DNA of 64,000 nucleotides from Rhipicephalus microplus (taxonomy: Eukaryota > Arthropoda > Arachnida > Ixodida > Ixodidae). The DNA lies in the NCBI RefSeq assembly GCF_043290135.1, contig NC_134702.1, forward strand, positions 83,024,817 to 83,088,816. The letters are read 5' to 3'. Of the stretch, positions 22,373 to 32,958 are shown piece by piece. Position 1 is the first letter of the stretch, and every line of letters starts with the position of its first letter. Both the position numbers and the translations under genes were made by a program. Under the pieces are notes generated by a model, which was not told where the DNA came from, made no database searches, and was given only the letters and a program-made list of their open reading frames with translations.

Positions 22373-23054
22373 GCCCGCAGCTTCCCTCGGGGGAACACTG
22401 AGGAGGATGCGGACCATATAATTGGTTAACGGGGTGTTAAAGTGCGACTTACTTGGGTCGATGGCTAAATTGGTTGACGTGGTTGTGAAATGGGGTGTTA
22501 AATTGCGACTTACTTGGGTCGATGGCTAAATTGGTTAACGTGGTTGTAGGAGGGGGTGTTAAATTAGTGAACACGTACACACGTATGCGAAAGGGCGGCG
22601 CTGGTCGAAGGGACGTCGATCATTGTGTTTGTGGATTCGTTGGAATTCATTTCACCGCGACCTTGGACGTCGACGCGCCGTACAAACCAACCGACGAGCG
22701 GCAACTGAGCGAGCGAGCGCCGACCTTGAGTATATATACAGCACGACGGCGCATGCACTGTCAGCTGTTGAATGTTCTCGAAGCGCGACGCCACATGCGC
22801 GTCCACTGGAGAATCAGGAGAATTGTAGATGTCGAACGCGGTGTGTAGAGCAGGAAGGGTGCACAGATGGTGGAGGAGTGAAGCACGCGCGGTGTGTAGA
22901 GGAGGAAGGGATGCACAGATGGTGGAAGAGTGGGCGATGGCGCGACGGCGCATGCGCGCGCGTCAGCTGTCGAATGTTCGAGAAGCGGTGCGGACGGCGC
23001 GGACGGCGCGGACGGCGCACTACAAGGCGCGAGTATAAGATGCTCCGCATCTAA
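22373..23054 (+). mobile_element. Helitron-like non-autonomous element, copy 3
   Basis: A 682-bp copy. It keeps both 61-bp units and both 52-bp units like copy 1, and has one extra GCGGACGGC (three in a row near 22990-23015 instead of two), which with one base in the terminal loop accounts for all length difference from copy 1. The ATG that opens the shared frame in copies 1 and 2 is TTAG here, so that frame has no conserved start. The end is AGATGC-tcc-GCATCTAA. It sits after an A run, with no target duplication. Confidence 0.6.
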
Positions 23055-23509
23055 AAGAAAACCAGATGCAAGTAGCCTGCAAGTCTCATATTCATCCTAA
23101 TACAAAGGAAGCGCGATTCCAAGGCATCAGCGACGCCAACATTGTCGTTGCTGGTGCCACCAATAGGATGTTGACACCATGTAAAGAGCACAACATCGGT
23201 ACAAGCTGTAACCTTCCGCTGACTAGCCGAGCGTACAACGGGCCACAAAAGGCAAACATAAAAGCAGCGAAGCACGTCGCCTACACCTATACAGACTCAG
23301 GCAACACGACCCCTTTACTCGTGGGGGCTCTGCTTTCCCGCAAAAAGCGCCGCACAACCGGGACGCTCCCTTCGCGTCCACTTCGCCACAATGCACAAAG
23401 GCATGAAAAAAGCGAGGTAAATGTGTTCGCTAACACAGCGCTACGGCCAAGATATATTAGCCAAATTGCGTGCCCTGGTATAAAATTAAGGAATAACCTC
23501 GACTCATTG
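23055..23509 (+). other. Open frame, unassigned
   Basis: A frame open from 23066 to 23611 (181 codons) fills this gap and then runs into the palindromic MITE, whose bases form its last 30 or so codons. No motif, signal peptide or family is recognised. The run-on into a transposon argues against a real gene. Confidence 0.2.
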
Positions 23510-24123
23510 TGTATACAGGGTGTCCCACATAACTTGGGCCACGAATTTGAAAATGAAAGACATTTCGGTGGCGAATGGAACCAAACGCGTACTACTCACA
23601 CTAGCCTGTAGGTACTCGGGCTATTTTTCTATTTCTCCCCATACAAAACAATCATTAATCTTTCATTACTTATCTTTTTTAATAATGGGCTTTAAATCCA
23701 AAATATGAACACTGAGCTGCAGAGCAAGTTCAGAAACCACCGACTGAATTGTTTCCTGTACGATACGTGTAGCGCTGTTACTTTTTCCGCGTTGTAAAGA
23801 AAGCGTACAGCAGCACTGTAGCAGTACGCTCACGATCTTCATATTTGGCGGGCTTTCTTCACATTGTGGAAAAAATAACAGCACGAGACATAGTCGGTGG
23901 TTGGTTTCGGAAAGTGCTCTACATCTCAGTATTCATATTTTTGGTTTCCGGACCACAATTAAGAAATAGGTAATTGGGAATTTTTAATATATAGTATGGG
24001 GAGAAATAAAAAAAATAGCCTGAGTATCTACAGGCTAGTGCGAGTTTGGGTCAATTCGTCTCCTAAGTGGTGCCTTTCACTTTCAAATTCTAGGCTCAAG
24101 TTATGTGGGACACCCTGTATACA
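23510..24123. mobile_element. Palindromic MITE with TATACAGGGTGTCCCAC ends
   Basis: The left end TGTATACAGGGTGTCCCAC and the right end, its exact reverse complement, are at 23510 and 24123. The arms continue to match inward for about 290 bases each at roughly 75-80 percent by eye. Shared blocks include AGCCTGTAG-TACTC-GGCTATTTTT, ATTTCTCCCCATAC, AAATATGAA-ACTGAG and GCTGTTA-TTTTTTCC. At the centre (about 23808-23830) GCGTAC and GTACGC close the palindrome. There is no transposase frame. The ends lie in TA, consistent with a TA target site and a Tc1/mariner-type source (inference). Transcription would give a long hairpin RNA. Confidence 0.85.
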
Positions 24124-24216
24124 GCTAACGCAATGAGACGATACTGGCATAGAGAAGATTCGCGTTACCCCTCAGTTTAACCAGCGGTAGATCCTCTGAC
24201 AATGATGATCACAGAA

Positions 24217-24328
24217 GTTAAAGAACCCCAGGTGGTCTAAATTTCTGGAGCCCTTCACTACGGCGTCTCTCATAATCATATGGTTGTTTTGGGACGTTAA
24301 ACCCCACATATCAATCAATCAATCAATC
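24217..24328 (+). mobile_element. Tick SINE type I, 3' fragment
   Basis: Starts at GTTAAAGAACCCCAGGTGG and runs through CTACGGCGTCTCTCATAATC to CCCCACATATC followed by AATC repeats (24311-24328). The tRNA head and first half are missing. Confidence 0.93.
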
Positions 24329-25600
24329 TTGATTCCAGAAAGCAGCCCACGAAGGTATGTACACGAAGTTCCAATAGACAAATTTTGTTACCATCTTATT
24401 AAGGCTAGAGCTAAATATGACTCATGAAGAACAAAACTGGACCGTCCGCGGCGCACACACGAGATATGCAACGAATCATCACGCTATGACGTCATCATGT
24501 GACGTCATCATACACCTCGGATGGCCAGTTTTTTTTTTTTTCTGGCGCTATCACAGAGTTTCATTTAAACTGTGTATTTTATTTGAATATATGGTAAACA
24601 TAGGTATGTACGCTCGCTTTTGATATTACTGCTGCCATTCGAGGGCCTTCAGGCACATACAAGCTGTATGATGCAGCTTTTCGACAAACAATTTCACTAG
24701 AAAATAAAAACATGCTGTCCCGCTCTGTTCTCTATGAAGTTATATAACGAGTCGTCACATGTCCGCGTCGTCTCAAGGCACAATCCTAAGGTCAAGGGTG
24801 GAGCCATCAAGGAGGGACTGTAAAAGTACAATAGGTGCAAGGAGCTTCGAGTGCCTCCCAATCACGAAGGCTGTGCAAAACAACAAGAGGTGCAGAAAGC
24901 CTTCGGAACAGGCCGGGTGAGGGTAGACTGAGAAGCAAAAGATGGCTTTAAGCTTTCGAAGTAGTCTCAGGCGAATACCCAAGGGACCCCGCGAATTTTT
25001 TTCGTTTATTTTTCTTTGCAACCCGTGGCGGCAATGTTTATGAAACTCGTCAGGAGCGCACTCTGCAGAATGAATGAAGTCATAGGGAGACGGGTCATTA
25101 TCGCATTAAAAGCGAATCATTAGAACGGCGGCCGCATCGGTGGGCGTCCGAGCACTTGTGATGCACATGCGCTTCCGTACGAGGCTAATATGAACATAAG
25201 GCAGGCGTCCGAATCAGAAAATTACCTCGTCAGTGAGGACTTTGATCTGATTACGGAGCGAGGTCGACGAACGGGAAGGCAGCGAACCTATGAAAAGAAC
25301 GCCGAGAACTTTTCCGACCAAGTTCAAGGGCCGCGGCCATAAAAGCATTTGACGTCGTTTTACTCTGCTTCCTTTGAGAAAAGCGAATGCCCTACAATGT
25401 TTACGGACTTCAAATCGGATAGCCGAATAATGCGGTAAGCGTGTCCCTTTATTGATTCAATATGCTAATTATTCCAATAATAGGCAAGTGGATTTTACAG
25501 GAAACAAAAATGCACTTTTTATTACAAGCTACATATAGAGAAGCGTGGTGAACTCTACATAAACATAGTTAAAGCTGAATGAGCACAAACCGTAAAAGAA
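24329..25600. other. No gene; paired CRE-like sites at 24487
   Basis: TGACGTCA occurs twice, at 24487-24494 and 24500-24507, in a 13-bp tandem duplication (TGACGTCATCATG). The rest is unique-looking with no recognised feature. Confidence 0.45.
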
Positions 25601-25773
25601 GGCTGTGGCGGCTGCATTTCCGATGGAGGCGGAAATGTTGTAGGCCCGTGTGCTCAGATTTGGGTGCACGTTAAAGAACCCCAGGTGGTCTAAATTTCCG
25701 GAGCCCTCCACTACGGCGTCTCTCATAATCATATAGTGGTTTTGGGACGTTAAACCCCACATATCAATCAATC
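25601..25773 (+). mobile_element. Tick SINE type I, 5'-truncated, perfect TSD
   Basis: A 14-bp duplication AAACCGTAAAAGAA flanks it (25587-25600 and 25774-25787). The element begins GGCTGTGGCGGCTGCATTTC, so both Pol III boxes are gone, and ends in ATCAATCAATC. As with the copy at 13448, the duplication at the truncated end shows the truncation arose during integration. Confidence 0.96.
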
Positions 25774-25787
25774 AAACCGTAAAAGAA

Positions 25788-26629
25788 AATAAATAAAATA
25801 GTCGAAGAGCTATAACACCACACCTGTTGTCTATGCACCTTCGTATTATTATTCCTTACGATTGTTATCATGAAGTCAATATCAGTGAAACTAGATAAAC
25901 GAAGATGCCGTTCGCGCCTGCAGACCCGCGGACTAAAAACACGGCACAAAGGCGTTGCATAGATTACTAGTGACTACAGGTATTTCAGTCCTCAAGAGCT
26001 GAAACCGGGACATCACGTCGCGAAATCACCGCTCCTCCACGACCAGCAAATCGATTCTAGATACGTAAGCACTTCCGCGTGCAGCTGCGCCAATGACAAG
26101 GCTGGCCAAGACACACGAAGCAAGTACGTAATTACTGAGCGAATTTCCCATCCTTTGCACGAGTAGCCATTCTTTGCAGCTTCTATGGCTCACAAGCATG
26201 CTCTTTTAAGCATGCTTTGCCTTTCAAGCATGTTTACAGAGACAAATAAAATGAAAAATAAAAGTTTGATAAAAACACATGTAATACGGCATAAATAGCA
26301 CCCCGACAGGATCATACGTGGTTTGCTTGCAGTGCTGCACCCCTTGTACATTACTCCACCTTCAAGTTTTTGCTCTTTGTTTCAATAAACTTCAGTTGTT
26401 AGATGCGCTTTCCCTGAGCCAGTACAGTTTTTCGTCCTCAACTTCGCAGCACAGCCTTTTCCTGCAGTACGCTCCAACTAGCCTACACACAAGTTTTTCT
26501 GAATGCTATTTTAAGCCGAAAGCCATAGATGCTTCATCAAACAAAAAAGGTAATCACTGGAATCAACACGAAATTATGCAGAAATTCATTATGCGCTGAC
26601 TTCATCATGAGAGATGACCAAACACCGGC
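25788..26629. other. No recognised feature
   Basis: AT-rich, no repeat or motif recognised. A short frame of 93 codons at 26318-26599 is Leu/Ser/Phe-rich and unassigned. Confidence 0.5.
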
Positions 26630-27043
26630 GAAAATTGCGGAGCTCACTCAGACGATTCACTCGTGACATTGCGCTTAGGGCTCAGTCGGGCTCAAACTCA
26701 CAAAAGTATTACAGATCCAGGCTCAGACTCAAAACTCGACCTGAGTGAGTCCGACTGAGCCGAGTCATGAGTATAGGTCAATAAACAAGTACAGAACTCA
26801 TTCACACTCACTCAAGACATATATCTTGCGCTTTGGGCTCACTCGTACTCACACTAACCTTACTTTTACTGAGCCGGACTCGTTCGGACTTACAGTGGCG
26901 AAAATTTCCTTTTGACCCCACTCACTGAGACTCAAATTCACCGCAAGATTACTGACCTGGAGTCACTCAGACTCAGACCCGTGGCTCGATCTGAGTCTGA
27001 GTGAGGTCGAGAGGCTAGACTCATGAGTGAGCTCGCCAACCTG
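26630..27043 (+). repeat. ACTCA/TGAGT-rich dispersed repeat, copy 3 (longest)
   Basis: About 410 bp, apparently two units in tandem: GGAGCTCACTCAGACGATTC opens the first, and TTGCGCTTTGGGCTCACTCG marks the second. It contains AGCCGGACTCGTTCGGACTT, GCTCGATCTGAGTCTGAGTG and ends CATGAGTGAGCTCGCCAACC. The ACTCA-rich and TGAGT-rich halves alternate. A CRE-like TGACGTCA follows at 27065-27072. Confidence 0.75.
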
Positions 27044-27467
27044 TGGTCACATAACAGCAAATGATGACGTCATTACATCACATCGTTGCTCGGTCAAAGG
27101 TGGGCAAATCCAACACTACGGCCGATCACTGATGTGCAGCAAACCACGTTATGTGCAGAAAGTTTCCGGGTGTGGGGTGAGGGGGGGCGTGGCAGGGTTA
27201 TCGGAATCGATTGAATAGAGCAGGAAGGAACACGGCTTTGTGCCCCTAGAACATCTTTAATTACGAATTATCAATCCTGCGAGAACGGACGCCACGCGGT
27301 GTAGATTAATTAATTAATCGCATAATTAATCGCTTCATCGGGCGTGAAATGAGGAGACATTTCACTCCCAGGCGGACTCGTTCCTCAGCAAGTTTCATTA
27401 TGGGGGAGGGGGAAGGCACACGAGTTTCGTTCGAATAAAGATGATCTCTTGCCCTAATTCCTTTCGC
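27044..27467. other. No recognised feature
   Basis: Contains a G run (27180-27190) and an ATTA-rich stretch at 27303-27334. The segment GTGCAGAAAGTTTCCGGGTG (27152) resembles 50831 (GTGCAGAAAGTTTTTGGGTG), possibly a short shared repeat. Confidence 0.4.
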
Positions 27468-27725
27468 GCCCCGCCACGGTGGTCTAGTGGCTAAGGTACT
27501 CGGCTGCTGATCCGCATGTCGCGGGTTCAAATCCCGGCTGTGGCGGCTGCATTTCCGATGGAGGCGGAAATGTTGTAGGCCCGTGTGGTCATATTTGGGT
27601 GCACGTTAAAGAACCCCAGGTGGTCGAAATTTCCGGAGCCCTCCACTACGGCGTCTCTCATAATCATATGGTGGTTTTGGGACGTTAAACCCACATATCA
27701 ATCAATCAATCAAACAATCAATCAA
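27468..27725 (+). mobile_element. Tick SINE type I, full length, best-preserved plus-strand copy
   Basis: GCCCCGCCACGGTGG start, A box TGGTCTAGTGG at 27480-27490, B box GGTTCAAATCC at 27524-27534. Complete body, and a long tail of ATCA repeats with one AACA variant (27697-27725). The target duplication TCCTTTCGC is at 27459-27467 and 27726-27734. Confidence 0.96.
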
Positions 27726-27734
27726 TCCTTTCGC

Positions 27735-28562
27735 CCGTAAAAACTAGAAGCCCAGGAGGCAGTGAAAGAACCAGTAAAAAAAAAACAAATAGGAAAACAA
27801 GAGAAGGCTCAAGATCTCTCACTTCCCAGAACATCGGAGGGGGCGGGGGGGGGGGGGATTCCGGGTTTGTTTACGCGCCCTGCGAAGTACTTGTTCGCGC
27901 GGCTGCCTTCTGTGTTCTTTGAGGAAGTGGCAGAATTTCCCTTCGTTTACGACGACGCGGCGGCGTCGAGCTGCGTCAGCAGCTCCTCTCTGCAACCGAG
28001 CCGGCGTGTCTCCCCTCGCAAGCCCATTTCCGCCCTTTCTTTCTTTCGTTCTTTTCGTTCGCGTTTTAGTTCTTTATTTTGAATTCAACGTGCAAGACGA
28101 CAGCACGTCTGTCTGGTTCCGGGAGGACCCCGACCCGGCGCGACACGAAAGAAACCAGGCTCGATGACACGCACGCCAGCGACGTCGCGTCGAGGTGTCA
28201 TCGTCTAAGGGCTTTAATGTGCTGTTCCTTTTGTTTTCTTTTGTGGCACATTGCGCGCAGTGGAGGCGGGAGTTTAGGCAAGGAGGGAGAGGAGCCGTTT
28301 ATAGTTGCAAAACGACCTTATCGTACGGCACTTAGCCGCGACATTGTGCGAAAGCTATAGTTATAGCTGACACGTTTGATCGGCTTTATTTTTTTCGTTT
28401 GGTATAGTGATACCAAAGCGAGCACAGCGCCTTCTCTATTAGAAAGGCTAGCGCGCTTGAAGGTCTCTCGATAAATTTAAGCGACTCCTCAAGATTTCTA
28501 TAGGTTTTCGCGCTCGCACAATCCGCTTGCGCTGTCAACTATATAGTTAGTAGTAGTATTCG
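27735..28562. other. CpG-rich segment, no gene assigned
   Basis: A G run at 27842-27858 is followed by a CpG-rich stretch to about 28210, carrying a 106-codon frame (27762-28082) with VAEFPFVYDDAAASS. CpG richness could mean a promoter or first exon, but no TATA, splice pattern or family is recognised. Palindromic AGCTATAGTTATAGCT lies near 28354. Confidence 0.35.
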
Positions 28563-28743
28563 CTGGGGTTTTAAGTAACACAACCACGATATGATTATGA
28601 AAGACCACCTGGGGCTCGTTAATGTGCACCTAAATCCAAGCACACGCGCCTACATCCAAATGCGGCTGCCGCGGCCTGAATTTGATCCCGCGACCTTTAG
28701 GTCTGCAGTGAAGCGCCATAGCCGCTAGACCATGGCGGCGGTT
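28563..28743 (-). mobile_element. Decayed tick SINE type I
   Basis: Recognisable on the minus strand by a head of CCGCCATGGTCTAGCGGC, GTTAATGTGCACC/CACCTGGGG in plus reading, and CCACGATATGATTATGA. There is an internal deletion of the GCGTCTCT-core region and many substitutions; the B box is degraded. An old copy without visible duplication. Confidence 0.8.
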
Positions 28744-29129
28744 TTGCGTCGTCCAGGTATGTCACCCGCTTAGTTTGCATATCGACTGCACTATCTACTT
28801 CTCAACCGCTGCGTGAACAACGTCAAACTGTGAGCCACTCTTCAGAGCAGGAGACGACCGCTTATTCACAGATCAAATTTCATCTGCATGGTTGGTGTCT
28901 GACGAGGAAGGCGTTTCCATAAATGACAAAAACAGGTCTTCGCGTGGGATATTTTTGAAGAAAACTGTCCCGCTTTCTCACTTCTAAGGTACAAGGGCTG
29001 ACAGCTTCTCATATATGGTACGTCGTAATGTCTGGAGCGAAAGAACGCCAATCGAAAGCGAGTACATCGCTAGCAGTGCGCGCTGTCGGGCCGTAGCTCG
29101 CGGGCGTTTATTATGAACAGTATAAACTC
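28744..29129. other. No recognised feature
   Basis: No motif or repeat seen. Confidence 0.5.
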
Positions 29130-29242
29130 GGCGCCAGAAAGACGACCACACAGGACGGACAAACGGACACACGCAGTTAATAGACATAAGCTATGTGTCT
29201 ATGCTCTACTTTGTGTTCCTGCGTGGTCGTGTCCTTAGCGCT
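29130..29242. repeat. Imperfect inverted repeat (fold-back-like)
   Basis: The left arm from about 29130 (GCGCCAGAAAGACGACCACA) pairs with the right arm 29214-29242 (GTTCCTGCGTGGTCGTGTCC...) at about 18 of 26 positions. An inner hairpin TAGACA...TGTCTA lies at about 29191-29211. It is similar in plan to the inverted repeat at 59215 but more diverged. Confidence 0.5.
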
Positions 29243-29420
29243 AAGTGTGCTAAGGAGCCTATCATGTCAGTAACGATGGCCTTTCATCTCGGGCTATTTC
29301 TTGCCGCACGACTATTCGCACATGACGACGTAGTGAAGAAGACGGTGCTTTACTGTCTCAGTTAAACAAATTAAGCAGCGTCACACAGCTGGCGCATGCG
29401 TCACCGTATTTATGTTTTAT

Positions 29421-29429
29421 GTATGTATG

Positions 29430-29517
<88 letters not shown>
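29421..29517. repeat. (GTAT)n then (AT)n microsatellite
   Basis: Three to four GTAT units followed by about 41 uninterrupted AT units. Confidence 0.98.
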
Positions 29518-29518
<1 letters not shown>

Positions 29519-29804
29519 CGAATCACTACCATACAGAAATAGAAACAACATAAATGTCAACAAATATTTCACGCGTAAATTTACGAAAATAGAAGTTGAT
29601 TGGGATGTAAATAATTTTAACACGTCGACGTAGAAAAGGCAAGGATATGATTCGTACGCAGCTGAACGCCTAACTGGACATTAACCAAGACTTGCTATTG
29701 AGGTTAAGACGTTCTCAGCAATGCAGTATCGACTGTGGGACTAAAGGCCACCCAAGTAGGTTGCTATAAATATATACTTCGCGGCTTCCTTTCTTGAACC
29801 ATGA

Positions 29805-29998
29805 TTAGATTAGATTTGTGGGGTTTAACGTCCCAAAACCACCATATGATTATGAGAGACGCCGTAGTGGAGGGCTCCGGAAATTTTGACCACCTGGGGT
29901 TCTTTTAACGTGCACCCAAATGTGAGTACACGGGCCTACAACATTTCCGCCTCCATCGGAAATGCAGCCGCCGCAGCCGGGATTTGAACCCGCGACCT
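29805..29998 (-). mobile_element. Tick SINE type I, 5'-truncated, perfect TSD
   Basis: A 16-bp duplication CTTTCTTGAACCATGA flanks it (29789-29804 and 29999-30014). On the minus strand it starts within the tRNA head at GGTCGCGGGTTCAAATCC, so the B box remains and the A box is absent. The tail on the plus strand is TTAGATTAGATTTG, a departure from the usual ATCA repeats. Confidence 0.95.
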
Positions 29999-30014
29999 CT
30001 TTCTTGAACCATGA

Positions 30015-31017
30015 ATGAAACAAAATATCACAAGCTAGATCTTAAAACGTACGAAATGGAAGAGCCGTTAGTGGTTTATAGCGGGACGCCAAGGCATCGA
30101 CAACAATAGATACCACACTCCTCTCTCGCACTATCGCAAGTCTAGAGGGTCATCCGCAAGCTCTAAACAAAATGTGGGGTCTATAGGTAGACTCGAGCTG
30201 AGTCTACTGAGGAGCATAAACCAAAGGTGGCTGTTACGCACGTAAAATTAACCCGGATGAAAGCAAAACAGTACTAAGAAGGTCAGATAAGGAAGCAACA
30301 GAAGACGGCGACATCGAGCCGAAAGAACCCGTTAAACCGAGTTACGGACACCCTCTTACGACGCGCACTGAAATTACCGCGCAACCAAACAGGCTGAACG
30401 AGTGTTTGTCAGGGCGTTGCCGCTTAGCGTATACTCGTCGTCAGTTTTACGTTTCTCGCGACGTCGACGCGTGCAGTAAAAGCAGAGACATTGCAAGAAA
30501 ACCCCTCGACTTTCTCTCAACTCGCTGACAGACAAGGCTGGCGAGGCACATTTGGTTAATGGGTTCGTAAGGCGAAGTATTACTGTAAAATTATTTTTTG
30601 TTTGTGTGCTGCTCAACAAAGTACTCGGTTCTATCGTTGACTCTGCGCGTCAACAGATACAATGGGTAATCCCATCCATAGGCAAGCGCAAGAGGGTGAC
30701 GAGGTTGACGGGCAAGGGATGGGGGGGGGGGGGGACCAGATGGCGTTCTTCCCTACTCATCTAAGAGCTTCCCCAAATCTTCCCTGTACGTTTACTTATT
30801 CAGACCTGACCCGCCTATGCTTAGATGGCTGCTATAACCACCCCGCGTTCAGTTGATCACGCACGACAGCCACGCGAAACAAAAAAGGAACGGGTGGAAG
30901 GCTGCGTGGCAAAGTATTATATAGCAGACAAATTATAACTGATAGTTCCCGTATATTGACCAATCAAGTTTATGTACCGTGCGGTTGGCTTCCCCTTCGC
31001 GCTGTGCTCGGAGGCGA
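30015..31017. other. No recognised feature
   Basis: A G run at 30720-30733 only. Confidence 0.5.
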
Positions 31018-31165
31018 TTTCGCAGCTTCTGTGCCAGTTGTCACGTGGTCACAGAGAACGGTGGCAAGCTTAGGGCTGGGCGGGGCCCACGCACCGCGAA
31101 GTCCCTATAAGCGCCCCATGAGTACGCCAACGCGCCTACTCCCGTTTACAAAGATGCAATAGGTA
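31018..31165 (+). repeat. Dispersed repeat, copy 2 of 2
   Basis: Counterpart of 11808-11935: GCAGCTTCTGTGCCAGTTGTC, CACGTGGTCACAGAG, GGTGGCAAGCTTAGG, CCCACGCACCGCGA, CCCGTTTACAAAGATGCAAT. It ends in a short TATATATAG. Confidence 0.6.
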
Positions 31166-32958
31166 TATATAGAGAGGGCACTGTGACCTTTCGACCGTCA
31201 CTCCGAAATGAAATCGCGGGCCTACGGCCTCACCAAAATAAAGCGCATAGTGCTAAAAAAAAAAAAAAAACAAGGACGAGTGTCACCAGTAAGTTGTTGA
31301 GGTGGGAGAAAACACGAACTACAAAGGAAGCCATCAGAGAAAAAATCGCCGCATGTCGTGAGACAACGGCAAAACTTGCTGTCGCAACCGCATTATAAAA
31401 GCGACGCCGTAAACACGAAAAAGCATTTCGGCCAGCCAGTTCGGTATACGAGAGATATATAGATGTATCCGACCTCATTTGACCAGAGCGCGCGCTTTAT
31501 AGGCTAGCAATTTTTTGGATAACATATCCACTTTATTACCGACGTCGCTACTGATGCCACCAGCCCTCGCCACAAATTGCTCGTGCGAATGCGTAAACGA
31601 CGCCATGGATCACAGAGAATCTATACAGCTATTTACTAACTTCATTAAAACGGGCTGCAAACGTGTACGTCAGTGTACGAGGGTGCCGTTATAACGGGTC
31701 GTTAAACAAACAATTTCGAAATCTTGTGGTGGGCGCGCGTTTATTACACGGAAACATGGCCGTAAAACCTCAACGCACCTGCACACCCATTCTCATTAAC
31801 ATACGAGTCGACAATACAGTGCCGTGAGTTAAGCTGTTACAGATTCACTACGTCCACAGTTTGTCTAACAGCCTGTGAGGGGGGGTGTTTCCTCCGGCCA
31901 TTTCGTGGTATATGTATGCACGGAATGCAAAGTCGTCAAACTAAAAGCAAAGCACACAACAACAAGAGTTTGTTCACGAGCGTAGCAACCATTTTTTTAT
32001 TCGGGAGTGGGATGGGGAGAGAGAAGTCCACAAATTTTCGTGTACGTTAGTGTGTGCCTTTGTATGTGTGTGTACATGTGTGCATACACACCAGCGGAAT
32101 TGAAATTTTTTCGGGGCGGGGGAGGTGAATCATCAAACCCCTCTCCACTTCAACGGCTACGGCAATGCATTTGTTGTATATGTATGCGTCTGATTAAAAA
32201 GTGCTATATCGGATTCGTAGTTTGCAATAATGGTCTCCAGGCTCATCTCTTGGATTCAGAAACCGAAGCACACAGTGCGACTGACACAAATACACATTCG
32301 TATTTCTTTATGTACTGATTGTTATTGTTTATTCAGACGTACGGTTCACTTCCTCGGGCGTTTTAATCTTCGCAGACTCCCGCTATCCGCTTTCAAAAAG
32401 TACACTCGACGATGCGGCTGACGTATTTATCTCCCATATTGATCTCCTACAACGCCACGTTTCAATGCTTTTCCGCGAAGACGCGCTATACTACAGAGCG
32501 CGGGCACAGAGCAAAGCCAGGAACAAGCATCCTTGATGGTAAACAAGGTATAATACATACGCCGCACACGCTATGTCACGGCTCATCGGCCTCGCGAAGA
32601 TGGCGAAGACGCGAAAAGAAGAAAGGCGCACCAGGAGGGATGGCAGGAGAAGGGAGGCGGTTAAAAGGACGTCTCTTGCCTGGTACGTTTCCCAGGAGAA
32701 CAGTTGCTCGGCTGCTATCGCGACTGCCTCGCAGCGCATCCGAGATTTTCTGCTAGCTCCTCAGCTCTGTTTTTCAGCTCTACGCAGCCAGCGCCGGTGT
32801 TTCGCGCTGAGCGTAACACATATAGCTAGCTGCACGGTGCAGCAAACGTGAAGGCACAGAGGATAGGAAATGAAATCTGTGTACGGCGCGCAGAAGAATG
32901 CAGCGCGGACATGAATAAGCCAGAGAGTGCAATTTCTGAATACCACCCAATTGTGGCT
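31166..32958. other. No recognised feature
   Basis: A run at 31256-31270, short (GT)-rich stretch near 32045-32080. No frame with a recognisable motif. Confidence 0.5.
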
